A stretch of 64,000 nt of DNA, from assembly GCA_943370355.1 (NCBI GenBank), contig CALRQP020000011.1, positions 40,752 through 104,751 of the forward strand, given 5' to 3'. Source of the DNA: JADCGM01 sp943370355 (GTDB lineage: Bacteria > Pseudomonadota > Alphaproteobacteria > Sphingomonadales > Sphingomonadaceae). Shown here piece by piece: positions 1 to 7,517 of this stretch; positions within the stretch are counted from its first letter, which is position 1, and every line of letters begins with the position of its first letter. The position numbers and the translations under genes are program-made. The notes below the pieces were generated by a model, which was not told the DNA's origin, made no database searches, and saw nothing but the letters and a program-made list of their open reading frames with translations.

Positions 1-122
1 AACCCGCGCCCATCGCGTGCGATTTCGCCGATCGTTCCGGCGGGACGGGATGCGCATCCCGCGAGCGAAAGGCCGATTACGGCGACAATGGTCAAAAAAC
101 GGGCTTCGACGCGACGAAACAT
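1..122 (-). CDS. Putative lipoprotein, N-terminal part only (cut by window edge)
   Basis: The minus strand opens with ATG at 122-120 and stays open to the window edge, giving about 40 residues. They form a short basic start (MFRRVEAR), a hydrophobic stretch and the lipobox LAGC near residue 23, followed by ASRPAGT. That is the classical pattern of a secreted, lipid-anchored envelope protein cleaved before the cysteine. The rest lies outside the window, so the function cannot be named. It is divergent from the NAD(P)HX repair gene, with about 60 bp between the two starts. Confidence 0.6.
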   Translation of the reverse strand, partial: MFRRVEARFLTIVAVIGLSLAGCASRPAGTIGEIARDGRG

Positions 123-182
123 GTAACCTCACAACGCAACCAATCAGCCGGATATAGTCCGTTCCGCAAAAATGACAAAAGC

Positions 183-1595
183 ATGACGTTTCAGACATCC
201 ATCGTGACGGCGCAGGAAATGCGTGACCTGGAGGCACGCGTCATCGCCGCCGGGACGCCCGCAACGGCCTTGATGGACGCCGCCGGCCACGCCGCTGCCG
301 ATGCGATTGCTGCCTTCGTCGGCGGCCTGCCGACGCTCGTCCTCTGCGGCCCCGGCAACAATGGCGGCGACGGCTATGTCGTGGCCCGCGCCCTGCAACA
401 GCGAGGCTGGCCAGTCCGGGTTGCCGGGCTGTCCGCCCCGGTTACGGCAGAAGCAAAAGCTGCCGCTGCGCTCTGGGAGGGACCGGTCGAGACACTGGAC
501 ATGTCCACCGAGCCCGCGCCGCTGATCGTCGATGCGCTGTTCGGCATCGGACTCACGCGCGGATTGTCCGACGAGCTCACCGCAATCCTCACCCGCCTGT
601 CCGCCGCCGCACGCGTCATTGCCGCGATCGACTTGCCGAGCGGCGTATCGACGGACGACGGCCAATGCCTGTCGCCACCGATGCGCGCCTACCTGACGAT
701 TACCTTCGGTGCGCTGAAGCCCGCGCACCTGCTGTCGCCCGCAGCGGGATATGCCGGGCGAATCGTTGTTGCTGAAATCGGTCTGGCCCCGGACCGGTCG
801 GAGGCCTTTGCAATAGGCCGCCCCCATATCGCGCCGCCGTCCTCCGATGCCCACAAGTTCAGCCGTGGCCATGTGCTGCTTGCCGGCGGGCCGAAAGCGT
901 CGGCCGGTGCCGCACGACTTTCCGCTCTGGCCGCGCAGCGTGCCGGGGCGGGCTATGTGACGCTGCTGTCGCCGCCTGACGCTATCGATGCCAACGCCGC
1001 CAACCTGACGTCGGTGGTGCTGTCGTCCGGAGACCTCGCCGAAACGGCCCGCGAGCCGCGCGTGTCCGCTATCGCTATAGGGCCAGGGCTAGGCTTGGCG
1101 CTAGGCCGCACGCCGGTCCTCGCCGCTCTCGCGGCGGCAAAGCCGACGATCCTCGATGCCGACGTGTTCACATTGTTCGCCGGGGACCCGGGCGCTTTGG
1201 CTGCGGCAATACAAGCGCCTGCTGTGCTGACACCGCATGAGGGCGAATTTCGCCGTCTGTTCGGCGAGCTTTCCGGCAGTAAGCTGGACCGCGTTCGCGC
1301 AGCGGCGCGGTCGGTCGGCGCGGTGGTCCTGCTCAAGGGACCGGACACCGTCATCGCCGATCCCGACGGCCGAGCAGGTGTTTGCGCGCATGGGACCGCC
1401 GATCTGGCAACCGCCGGATCGGGCGACGTGCTGACCGGAATCATCGCCGCTCTGCTGGCGCGCGGGCTCGACGCCTTCGACGCAGCCTCCGCGGGGGCTT
1501 GGGTCCATGCCGAGGCGGGGCGTCGCGCGGGTTCTGGGCTGATCGCCGACGACCTTGTCGCCGCTTTGCCCGCTGTCATCAGGAACTGCCGGTGA
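183..1595 (+). CDS. nnr: Bifunctional NAD(P)H-hydrate epimerase / ADP-dependent NAD(P)H-hydrate dehydratase
   Basis: This repairs hydrated NADH and NADPH. The N-terminal YjeF_N domain (residues about 10-210) epimerises R-NAD(P)HX and the C-terminal ribokinase-like domain (about 220-465) dehydrates the S form using ADP. Visible marks are the glycine-rich GPGNNGGDGYVVAR near residue 56, the ALFGIGLTR segment of the epimerase, then GPGLG, LTPHEGEF and the nucleotide-site motif ATAGSGDVLTG near residue 410. At 470 aa it has the usual bacterial fused length. The start ATG at 183 gives MTFQTSIVTAQEM, a typical family N-terminus. The stop overlaps the GTG start of the downstream methyltransferase, so the two are translationally coupled. 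It is cytoplasmic. Confidence 0.95.
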   Translation: MTFQTSIVTAQEMRDLEARVIAAGTPATALMDAAGHAAADAIAAFVGGLPTLVLCGPGNNGGDGYVVARALQQRGWPVRVAGLSAPVTAEAKAAAALWEGPVETLDMSTEPAPLIVDALFGIGLTRGLSDELTAILTRLSAAARVIAAIDLPSGVSTDDGQCLSPPMRAYLTITFGALKPAHLLSPAAGYAGRIVVAEIGLAPDRSEAFAIGRPHIAPPSSDAHKFSRGHVLLAGGPKASAGAARLSALAAQRAGAGYVTLLSPPDAIDANAANLTSVVLSSGDLAETAREPRVSAIAIGPGLGLALGRTPVLAALAAAKPTILDADVFTLFAGDPGALAAAIQAPAVLTPHEGEFRRLFGELSGSKLDRVRAAARSVGAVVLLKGPDTVIADPDGRAGVCAHGTADLATAGSGDVLTGIIAALLARGLDAFDAASAGAWVHAEAGRRAGSGLIADDLVAALPAVIRNCR

Positions 1596-2800
1596 ACATG
1601 CCGGAGACAGTGGTAAGGCTAGCCGGTCGGGGTGATGGCGTCACCGACACTGGCCGCTACGTCTCTCTCGCCGCCCCGGGCGACACCATCCATGTCGATG
1701 GGGATCGACTGACCGTCGAGCCGGGTCCGAATCACGTCGTCCCGCCCTGCCGACATTTCCCGGAGTGCGGCGGCTGCCAGATGCAGCATGTCGCCGATGC
1801 GGCCTATGCCGAATGGGCCACCGCGCGAATCACGTTCGCGCTCAGCCAACAGGGCGTCGGCGTTGGCGAGATGATGCCAGTGCATCTGTCGCCGCCGCGT
1901 TCGCGCCGTCGTGCCAGCTTACGCGCTATCCGCAAGGGCCGCGACATTGCGCTCGGCTTCAATGCGGAGAATTCGCACCGCATCGTCGACATGCACGATT
2001 GCCACGTCATCACGCCGGAGCTGTTCGCACTCGTCGCGCCGCTCAGGGCGTTGCTCGGCGGTGTGATTGGCCCGGGGCAGGGGGCCGGCGTGACGATGAC
2101 CTCGACCGTCACGGGCGTCGACCTGATGCTGTCGAACGTGGGCGTATCGACTTATGACGAACTCGAACGGCTGACGGCGTTCGCATCCAAGCATGATCTG
2201 GCGCGGCTGGCCGTCGAAGGGGCAGGCGGCATCGAGATTATCGCCGAGGAGCGCGCCCCGATCATCCGACTCGGCGGCGTGTCTGTCGGTTTGCCGCCCG
2301 CCGCATTTCTGCAAGCGACGCTCGACGGGGAGGCGGCACTGACAGCGGCCGTCATGGACGGCGTTGGCGATGCCAGCCGCATTGCGGACCTGTTCTGCGG
2401 GCTCGGCACCTTCGCTTTGCCGCTGTCGTCGAAGGCGAAGGTCTTTGCGGCAGACGCCGCTCGCGATCCCGTTGCCGCACTGTCAGCCGCAGCCCGCAGC
2501 AACGGGCGGCCGGTGACCACCGAACACCGCGATCTGTTCCGCCGGCCCCTGACCAGCGACGAACTCGCGGCATTCGATGCCGTGGTGCTCGATCCACCGC
2601 GTGCCGGTGCCGTCGCGCAGGTGGCTGCGCTCGCCCGGTCGGTGGTTCCGCGCATCCTGTCGGTGTCCTGCAACCCCGCCACCTTTGCGCGCGACGCCGC
2701 GATGCTCGCAACCGGCGGCTATCGTATCGAGCGGCTATGGCCCGTCGGTCAGTTCCGCTGGTCCACCCACCTCGAGCTGGCAGCGCTGTTCGTGCGCTGA
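1592..2800 (+). CDS. Class I SAM-dependent RNA (uracil-5-) methyltransferase, TrmA/RumA family
   Basis: A 402-aa RNA methyltransferase of the RumA (RlmD)/TrmA type, which methylates uracil C5 in rRNA or tRNA through a cysteine adduct. Cys53, Cys59 and Cys62, with a later Cys in HDCHVI, match the [4Fe-4S] cluster ligands of RumA. The SAM site is DLFCGLGTFALPL, followed by VLDPPRAG and the catalytic-cysteine motif SVSCNPATFARD. The start is GTG at 1592, which overlaps the previous stop (GTGA) and has AGGA seven bases upstream; ATG at 1598 is the alternative. There is little N-terminal TRAM-like sequence. The exact target (23S U1939, U747 or another) cannot be read from sequence. Confidence 0.9.
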   Translation: MNMPETVVRLAGRGDGVTDTGRYVSLAAPGDTIHVDGDRLTVEPGPNHVVPPCRHFPECGGCQMQHVADAAYAEWATARITFALSQQGVGVGEMMPVHLSPPRSRRRASLRAIRKGRDIALGFNAENSHRIVDMHDCHVITPELFALVAPLRALLGGVIGPGQGAGVTMTSTVTGVDLMLSNVGVSTYDELERLTAFASKHDLARLAVEGAGGIEIIAEERAPIIRLGGVSVGLPPAAFLQATLDGEAALTAAVMDGVGDASRIADLFCGLGTFALPLSSKAKVFAADAARDPVAALSAAARSNGRPVTTEHRDLFRRPLTSDELAAFDAVVLDPPRAGAVAQVAALARSVVPRILSVSCNPATFARDAAMLATGGYRIERLWPVGQFRWSTHLELAALFVR

Positions 2801-2816
2801 GCCGAGCGTTGCCGGC

Positions 2817-3245
2817 TCAGTGCAGCAAGATGAGCGCGGCGTGCAGCGTCAGCGCCATCAGCGCCAGCGTGCTCAGGAAGAACACCGCAAAGCGGTATTT
2901 GACGACGTTGGAGGTCGTCTGGATCAGGCTGTGGACGATGCGGAGGCCGGTATAGGCCCAGGCCAGCTGCGCATTCAGGCCATCACCAGCACCGAGCACC
3001 GCGAGCGAAAGGCAGATCGCATAGAAGAGCGTCGGCTGCTCCATGAGGTGGATGTAATTATGCGCCTTCCACTGGGTCGATTCCGGCAGCACGCCATCGA
3101 GGCCACCCGGCTTGCCGCCGCGCACCGTGCCGATGTCGATACCGACCTGTTTGAGCGCCGGCAGGCGGGTCACGACGACCCACAGCAGGATGATCAGCGA
3201 CCAGGCGACGAGGGCGACAACCGGCCCGAGAATTTGGCTATGCAT
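2817..3245 (-). CDS. MAPEG family integral membrane protein (distal copy)
   Basis: A 142-aa membrane protein with about four hydrophobic segments. The family signature AHNYIHLMEQPTLFYA lies in the middle, before the second transmembrane segment. MAPEG proteins include microsomal glutathione transferase and eicosanoid enzymes; bacterial members are mostly uncharacterised. It lies 26 bp downstream of a clear paralogue on the same strand that shares the HNY-HL-EQPTLFYA core and the AWAYT-LRI-HSL segment, so this is a tandem duplication. Start ATG 3245 follows a purine-rich AGGGGAAA. It is probably cotranscribed with the upstream copy. Substrate unknown. Confidence 0.85.
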   Translation of the reverse strand: MHSQILGPVVALVAWSLIILLWVVVTRLPALKQVGIDIGTVRGGKPGGLDGVLPESTQWKAHNYIHLMEQPTLFYAICLSLAVLGAGDGLNAQLAWAYTGLRIVHSLIQTTSNVVKYRFAVFFLSTLALMALTLHAALILLH

Positions 3246-3271
3246 TGCGTTTCCCCTGCAAAATTTTTGGT

Positions 3272-3706
3272 TCAGATGCCGGTCGTTGCCCGGACCGCGT
3301 TCACCGCCATTGCGAGTAGGCAGATCGTCGAGGTCAGGAACAGCGCGAAGCGGACGGGCACGAAATTGATGAGCGATTGCCAGAGGCTATGGGCGATGCG
3401 CAGCGAGGTGTAAGCCCAGGCCAGCCCGGCGTTGATGCCGTCGCCATGACCGCTCAGCGCCAATATGCCAACGACGGCATAGAATAGCGTCGGCTGCTCG
3501 TGCAGATGCGTGTAATTGTGCGAAATCCAGTTGGTCTTCGCCGCCAGCAACGGTTCCAGATCGGCCCCGCGTGCGCCGCGCGGCATTGTCTTCAGTTCAA
3601 TGCCACCGCCCGTCACATCCGACGCGCGTGCAAAACCAAGCCAGAACAGGATGAGCAGCGACCATAGTGCCAGCACCGCCGCTGGCGCGAGTATCGGACT
3701 TGGCAT
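3272..3706 (-). CDS. MAPEG family integral membrane protein (proximal copy)
   Basis: A 144-aa membrane protein with the MAPEG core SHNYTHLHEQPTLFYAVVG and a hydrophobic profile matching the downstream paralogue. The longest open frame begins further upstream at 3796, but that stretch (MGQDFRLIESRF...) is hydrophilic, unlike the family, and overlaps the end of the previous gene. ATG 3706 gives MPSPILAPAAVLALWSLL, which aligns with the start of the other copy, and GGGGGG sits about six bases upstream. That G-run forms one arm of a terminator-like hairpin (3709-3737), so translation may depend on whether the hairpin forms. Function unknown beyond the family. Confidence 0.85.
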   Translation of the reverse strand: MPSPILAPAAVLALWSLLILFWLGFARASDVTGGGIELKTMPRGARGADLEPLLAAKTNWISHNYTHLHEQPTLFYAVVGILALSGHGDGINAGLAWAYTSLRIAHSLWQSLINFVPVRFALFLTSTICLLAMAVNAVRATTGI

Positions 3707-3708
3707 GC

Positions 3709-3737
3709 AAAACCCCCCGCGAGCCTGTCGCGGAGGG
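3709..3737 (-). terminator. Rho-independent terminator that also contains the RBS of the proximal MAPEG gene
   Basis: On the minus strand, CCCTCCGCGA and TCGCGGGGGG form a 10-bp stem (one G-T pair) around the loop CAGGC (3713-3737), followed directly by TTTT (3709-3712). It lies just after the deoxyhypusine-synthase-family gene. The G-run of its 3' arm is the only Shine-Dalgarno-like sequence for the MAPEG start at 3706. Confidence 0.7.
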
Positions 3738-3774
3738 TCTCCGCAATCGTTACGGCTGTCAAACCGCGATTCTA

Positions 3775-4827
3775 TCAGGCGAAAATCTTGCCCCACGCCC
3801 TCTTGGCACGGGTCTTCCAGTGGCCGCGATGATAGGCGTCCGAAGCCAGCAGCGGCATGACCGATCCGGCTTCCGCAAACACCATCTGCTCAATGCCGGT
3901 GTTGACCTTGCCCCAGCTCGCCGCCTCCTGCAGCGTCGAGGAGGAGCAAGCGCCGTCGCGCACGTCGGCGACGGTGATCTGCACGGCATATTTGTGCACC
4001 TCGACATCGTCGTGACCAAGAATTTCGGCGCAAACGACGGTATCCTGGATGAAGTTCTTCGGCACGCCGCCGCCGATCATGAGCAGGCCGGTCGTCCCGG
4101 CCTTGATCTTGATGTCGGTCAGTTCGCGGAAGTCAGCGATCGCATCGAGCACCATATAGGGCTCGCCGGCCTTCATGCGGTCGACCTGATGCTTGACGAG
4201 GCCGAAGCCTGCCGAGGAATCAACGAATGCCGGGCAGAAGATCGGCACGTCATGTTCATAGGCGAGCTTGACGAGGCTGTTGTCCTTCTTGCCGTGCTCG
4301 ACGAGATATTTGCCCATCTCGCGGATGAACGCGCGGCTTGAATAGGGCTTGGAATCGAGCGAATTGGCGATCGCACCGATTGTGTGGTCGCAATCCTGCA
4401 ACTGCTCTTCGTCGATATAGGTGTCGTAGATGCGGTCGATGTAGAGCGAGCGCAGCGTGTCGTCGTCCGGCACCTCGAGCGCCTGATAATGCTTGTGGCC
4501 GAGGCCTTCGAAGAAATCCATGTCGACGATCGACGCGCCGGTGGCGACGATGCAGTCGACCATATTGGAGCGGACCAGCTCGGCATAAAGGTCCATGCAG
4601 CCGCCCGCCGAGGTCGAGCCGGCGATGACCAGCACGATGGTGCAGTTCGGGTCACTGAGCATCTGGTTGTAGATGCCCGTCGCCCGCGCAAGGTCGCGCG
4701 AGGTGAAGGACATCCCTTCCATCGAATCGATGATCGGCCGCGCGTCGAAGCTGCGGATATCGATGTGGCGCACTTCCTTCGACAGCAGCTGCGCCTTGCG
4801 GTCGTCGTTCTTGAGTACTTCGGTCAC
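3775..4827 (-). CDS. Deoxyhypusine synthase family protein, probable homospermidine synthase
   Basis: A 350-aa member of the deoxyhypusine synthase family. Eukaryotic members transfer aminobutyl from spermidine to eIF5A; bacteria lack eIF5A, and bacterial homologues tend to act on small polyamines, often making homospermidine. Seen here are the NAD-site stretch VIAGSTSAGGCMD (about residues 66-80), an acidic polyamine-site region, and MIGGGVPKNF, whose lysine aligns with the catalytic lysine of the eukaryotic enzyme (human GGG-x-x-K). The downstream partner of a PLP amino-acid decarboxylase on the same strand (about 100 bp gap), it probably uses that enzyme's putrescine. The product assignment is inference from family and context. 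Confidence 0.85.
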   Translation of the reverse strand: MTEVLKNDDRKAQLLSKEVRHIDIRSFDARPIIDSMEGMSFTSRDLARATGIYNQMLSDPNCTIVLVIAGSTSAGGCMDLYAELVRSNMVDCIVATGASIVDMDFFEGLGHKHYQALEVPDDDTLRSLYIDRIYDTYIDEEQLQDCDHTIGAIANSLDSKPYSSRAFIREMGKYLVEHGKKDNSLVKLAYEHDVPIFCPAFVDSSAGFGLVKHQVDRMKAGEPYMVLDAIADFRELTDIKIKAGTTGLLMIGGGVPKNFIQDTVVCAEILGHDDVEVHKYAVQITVADVRDGACSSSTLQEAASWGKVNTGIEQMVFAEAGSVMPLLASDAYHRGHWKTRAKRAWGKIFA

Positions 4828-4862
4828 GTCTGTCTCCAGTCAACAGAATGGGTCTGCTGGCT

Positions 4863-4885
4863 CGGCGTTCCAGCGCGGAACGCCG
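4863..4885. repeat. Perfect inverted repeat in the leader of the DHS-family gene
   Basis: CGGCGTTCC and GGAACGCCG form a 9-bp perfect stem around the loop AGCGC. It sits in the 104-bp gap between the decarboxylase and the DHS-family gene, about 36 bp upstream of the latter's start. It has no T-run, so it is more likely an mRNA-stabilising or attenuating hairpin than a full terminator. Confidence 0.55.
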
Positions 4886-4931
4886 CCCGCGGCCGGACCA
4901 TCCGGCGCCGAGCGGGCAAAGCGGTGCGCGC

Positions 4932-6149
4932 CTATTTTTTCAGTCGCGTGACGACCTGGCGTTCGCGTTCGCGGGCGACATAGGCGCAGGCCATCGGTTC
5001 GTCGGACACGGTGACATTTTCCGCGGCACCAAAGCCGTTGAACTGCGTCCGCATCGCTGAGCCATAGGCACCGAGCATACCAATCTCTAGATAGTCGCCA
5101 GCCTGCACGTCAGCTGGCAGCTCGAACGGTCCGCGCATATAGTCCATGTCGTCACAGGTCGGGCCGTAGAAGCTGAACTCCATATCCTTGGTGTTCGACT
5201 CGGTCTCGCGGATCAGCTCCACCGGGAAGCGCCAGTCGACATGCGCGGCATCGAACAGCGAGCCATAGGCGCCGTCGTTGATATACAGCACATCGCCCTT
5301 GCGCTTCTCGACCCGCACGACGACCGAGGCATATTCGGCGCACAGCGCGCGGCCCGGCTCGCACCAGAGTTCTGCCGAATAGGAGATCGGCAGCGCTTCA
5401 TAGGCGCGGTGGATCACCGCGAAATAGCCGAGTAGCGGCGCGGGATCCATGCCGGGGTAGATCGACGGGAACCCGCCACCGACATCGATGACATCGACGG
5501 TGACGCCGGCCTGCACGATCGCAGCGCGTACCAGCGACAGCGCTTCGGCATAGGCCTGCGGGCTCATCGCCTGGCTGCCGACATGGAAGCAGACACCGAG
5601 CGCATCGGCGGCCTGACGTGCGGCCATCAGCAGGGCGGGGGCCTCGTCGAGGCTCGCGCCGAACTTGGAGGCGAGGCTCAACTTCGAATGTGCCGACGAC
5701 ACGCGCAGCCGGACGCATAGCGTCAGGTCGGTCGCATTGCCGGTCGCTTCCATGATCTTCTCGAGCTCGGACTCGCTGTCGAGCGAGAACACGCGCACGC
5801 CGTGCGCGTGATAGGCTTCGGCGATCGCTTCCGACGACTTGACCGGATGCATGAAGCACAGCTTCGCGTCGGGAAGCGTATCGCGCACCAGCCGCACTTC
5901 GACGATCGAAGCGACGTCATAATGCGTGACGCCATTGTCCCACAGCACGCGCAGAAGGTCGGGCGACGGATTTGCCTTGACGGCATACATCGACAGTCCC
6001 GGGAACTTCTCGGTAAAGAAGCGGGCGGCACGCGCTGCGGCGTGCGGACGGACGAGCGTGACCGGCGAGGCCGGACGGAGGGCGCGAACTACCCCCAGCG
6101 CGTTATCGTGATTGACCAACTCAAGGGACCTCCAACGGGCGGTTGACAC
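4932..6149 (-). CDS. PLP-dependent ornithine/lysine decarboxylase, alanine-racemase fold (group IV)
   Basis: It decarboxylates ornithine (or lysine, diaminopimelate or carboxynorspermidine in relatives) to a diamine. The barrel domain carries the PLP lysine in YAVKANP near residue 58 and the phosphate-binding VGGGFPS. The C-terminal domain has the EPGRALC motif and the GPTCDDMD motif with the second-subunit catalytic Cys-Asp. At about 405 aa it fits bacterial eukaryotic-type ODC/LDC enzymes. The start is uncertain: GTG 6149 is used here, but TTG 6119 has a much better GGAGG at the right distance. A promoter (6195-6223) lies upstream. With the downstream DHS-family gene it forms a likely polyamine operon. 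Confidence 0.9.
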   Translation of the reverse strand: MSTARWRSLELVNHDNALGVVRALRPASPVTLVRPHAAARAARFFTEKFPGLSMYAVKANPSPDLLRVLWDNGVTHYDVASIVEVRLVRDTLPDAKLCFMHPVKSSEAIAEAYHAHGVRVFSLDSESELEKIMEATGNATDLTLCVRLRVSSAHSKLSLASKFGASLDEAPALLMAARQAADALGVCFHVGSQAMSPQAYAEALSLVRAAIVQAGVTVDVIDVGGGFPSIYPGMDPAPLLGYFAVIHRAYEALPISYSAELWCEPGRALCAEYASVVVRVEKRKGDVLYINDGAYGSLFDAAHVDWRFPVELIRETESNTKDMEFSFYGPTCDDMDYMRGPFELPADVQAGDYLEIGMLGAYGSAMRTQFNGFGAAENVTVSDEPMACAYVARERERQVVTRLKK

Positions 6150-6194
6150 CAGCTGCCTTGCGGTTTGGAAGTCCCCATGGGGCAGCGGACGCGC

Positions 6195-6223
6195 TAGATA
6201 GGGTCGGTACCCCCCCCTGTAAA
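6195..6223 (-). promoter_or_regulatory. Sigma70-type promoter of the polyamine operon
   Basis: Reading the minus strand: -35 TTTACA (6223-6218), a 17-base spacer with a run of seven G, and -10 TATCTA (6200-6195). Transcription would start near 6188, leaving a leader of about 40-70 nt before the decarboxylase start. Spacing is ideal and both boxes are close to consensus. Confidence 0.65.
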
Positions 6224-6290
6224 GCGTTTTTTTGAGCCCAAAAAAGTCGTGTTTCCCCTTGGCCGATCAACAAGTTACTGGAAATGGCTG

Positions 6291-7262
6291 ATGAATGAGT
6301 TTGTGACAGGTTTAACGAAAGATGAAGTGACGCGCGCGGCGGCGCGCATTGCGGGCCAGGCGGTGCGGACGCCGCTGCTTCGAAACGACCGGCTCGACGC
6401 GGTCACGGGGGGGCGTTTGTTCCTGAAACCGGAATGCCTGCAGCGGACCGGCTCGTTCAAATTCCGCGGCGCTTACAACCGGTTGAGCGCAATGACGCCC
6501 GCCGAACGCGCCGGTGGCGTGGTCGCCTATTCGTCGGGCAACCACGCGCAGGGTGTCGCGCTCGCCGCCAAATTGCTGGGGATTCGCGCCGCGATCATCA
6601 TGCCGTCCGATGCGCCTGCGATGAAAATTGCGGCGACGCGCGGCCATGGTGCCGAGGTCATATTGTACCAGCGTCTGCGCGATAAGCGCGAGGAAATCGG
6701 CGCAGCGCTCGCGGCCGAACGCGGTGCGATCATCGTTCCGCCATTCGACGATCCCTATATCGTCGCCGGGCAGGGGACGGCGGGTCTGGAAGCTGGCGAG
6801 GACCTTGCGTCACTGGGTCTCGTCGCCGACCTCGCAATCATACCCTGTGGCGGCGGCGGCTTCAGCAGCGGCGTCGCGCTCGGCCTTGGTGCGCCGGTGG
6901 TTGCGGTCGAACCCGAAGGCTATGACGATGTCGTCCGTTCGCTTGCGGCCGGGCAGCGGCTGCCCGTCATCAATGCGGGCCCGACCATCTGCGATGCCCT
7001 ACAGACGCTCATCAGCAGCGAACTGACCTTCGGAATCCTGTCGTCGCGCAATACGCGCGGCGTGGTGATGGGTGAGACCGAGGTGCTGCGCGCCATGCGA
7101 TTCGCCTATGAGCATCTTAAGCTGGTCGTTGAGCCGGGCGGGGCGATCGCCCTCGCAGCTGCGCTGTCCGGTGCTGTCGACCTGAACGGGAAAACGGCTG
7201 TCGTCGTGCTGTCCGGCGGCAATGTCGACCCGGCGGTGTTCGCGCGCTGCCTGGCCGCCTAA
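6291..7262 (+). CDS. Threonine/serine dehydratase (fold-type II PLP enzyme)
   Basis: A 323-aa enzyme of the threonine ammonia-lyase / serine racemase group, which removes ammonia from L-threonine or L-serine to give 2-oxobutyrate or pyruvate. The PLP lysine is in GSFKFRGAYN, the glycine loop for the PLP phosphate is PCGGGGFSSG, and SSGNHAQG binds substrate. The short length lacks a C-terminal ACT domain, so it resembles the catabolic, non-isoleucine-regulated form. The open frame extends to GTG 6249, but ATG 6291 is chosen because the extra residues (MFPLGRSTSYW...) are not family-like. Divergent from the polyamine operon. Confidence 0.88.
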   Translation: MNEFVTGLTKDEVTRAAARIAGQAVRTPLLRNDRLDAVTGGRLFLKPECLQRTGSFKFRGAYNRLSAMTPAERAGGVVAYSSGNHAQGVALAAKLLGIRAAIIMPSDAPAMKIAATRGHGAEVILYQRLRDKREEIGAALAAERGAIIVPPFDDPYIVAGQGTAGLEAGEDLASLGLVADLAIIPCGGGGFSSGVALGLGAPVVAVEPEGYDDVVRSLAAGQRLPVINAGPTICDALQTLISSELTFGILSSRNTRGVVMGETEVLRAMRFAYEHLKLVVEPGGAIALAAALSGAVDLNGKTAVVVLSGGNVDPAVFARCLAA

Positions 7263-7477
7263 GCGACCTTGCGGACCTCTTCCTCGTCGAGCGTCGCCCA
7301 AAGATCGAAAGCGGCCTGTCCCGCGCCGTCGCCGAGCATCGCCAGATCTGCGGCGTAACGCGCTGCATTATGGCCGGGCCGCAGCGCTACGGCGGCGTCG
7401 ATGAGCGCATCGAGCAGGCTGACGGCCGCCGCGAGCGCGACGGCTTCGATGCTCGCGCGTGTCCAGGATCGGGTCAT
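7259..7477 (-). CDS. Small hypothetical protein, 72 aa
   Basis: I do not recognise this protein. From ATG 7477 (GGAG six bases upstream) it encodes an alanine-rich, probably helical protein ending in the acidic-basic tail TLDEEEVRKVA. No signal peptide or clear transmembrane segment is seen. Its stop overlaps the stop of the convergent dehydratase gene by four bases. It lies 23 bp behind no other minus-strand gene start, since glpD ends at 7518 upstream of it, so it could be the last gene of a glpD transcript. Confidence 0.55.
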   Translation of the reverse strand: MTRSWTRASIEAVALAAAVSLLDALIDAAVALRPGHNAARYAADLAMLGDGAGQAAFDLWATLDEEEVRKVA

Positions 7478-7517
7478 CGAACTCTCCGCCATGGAGAAGG
7501 ACTGTAGACCGGCCGGG

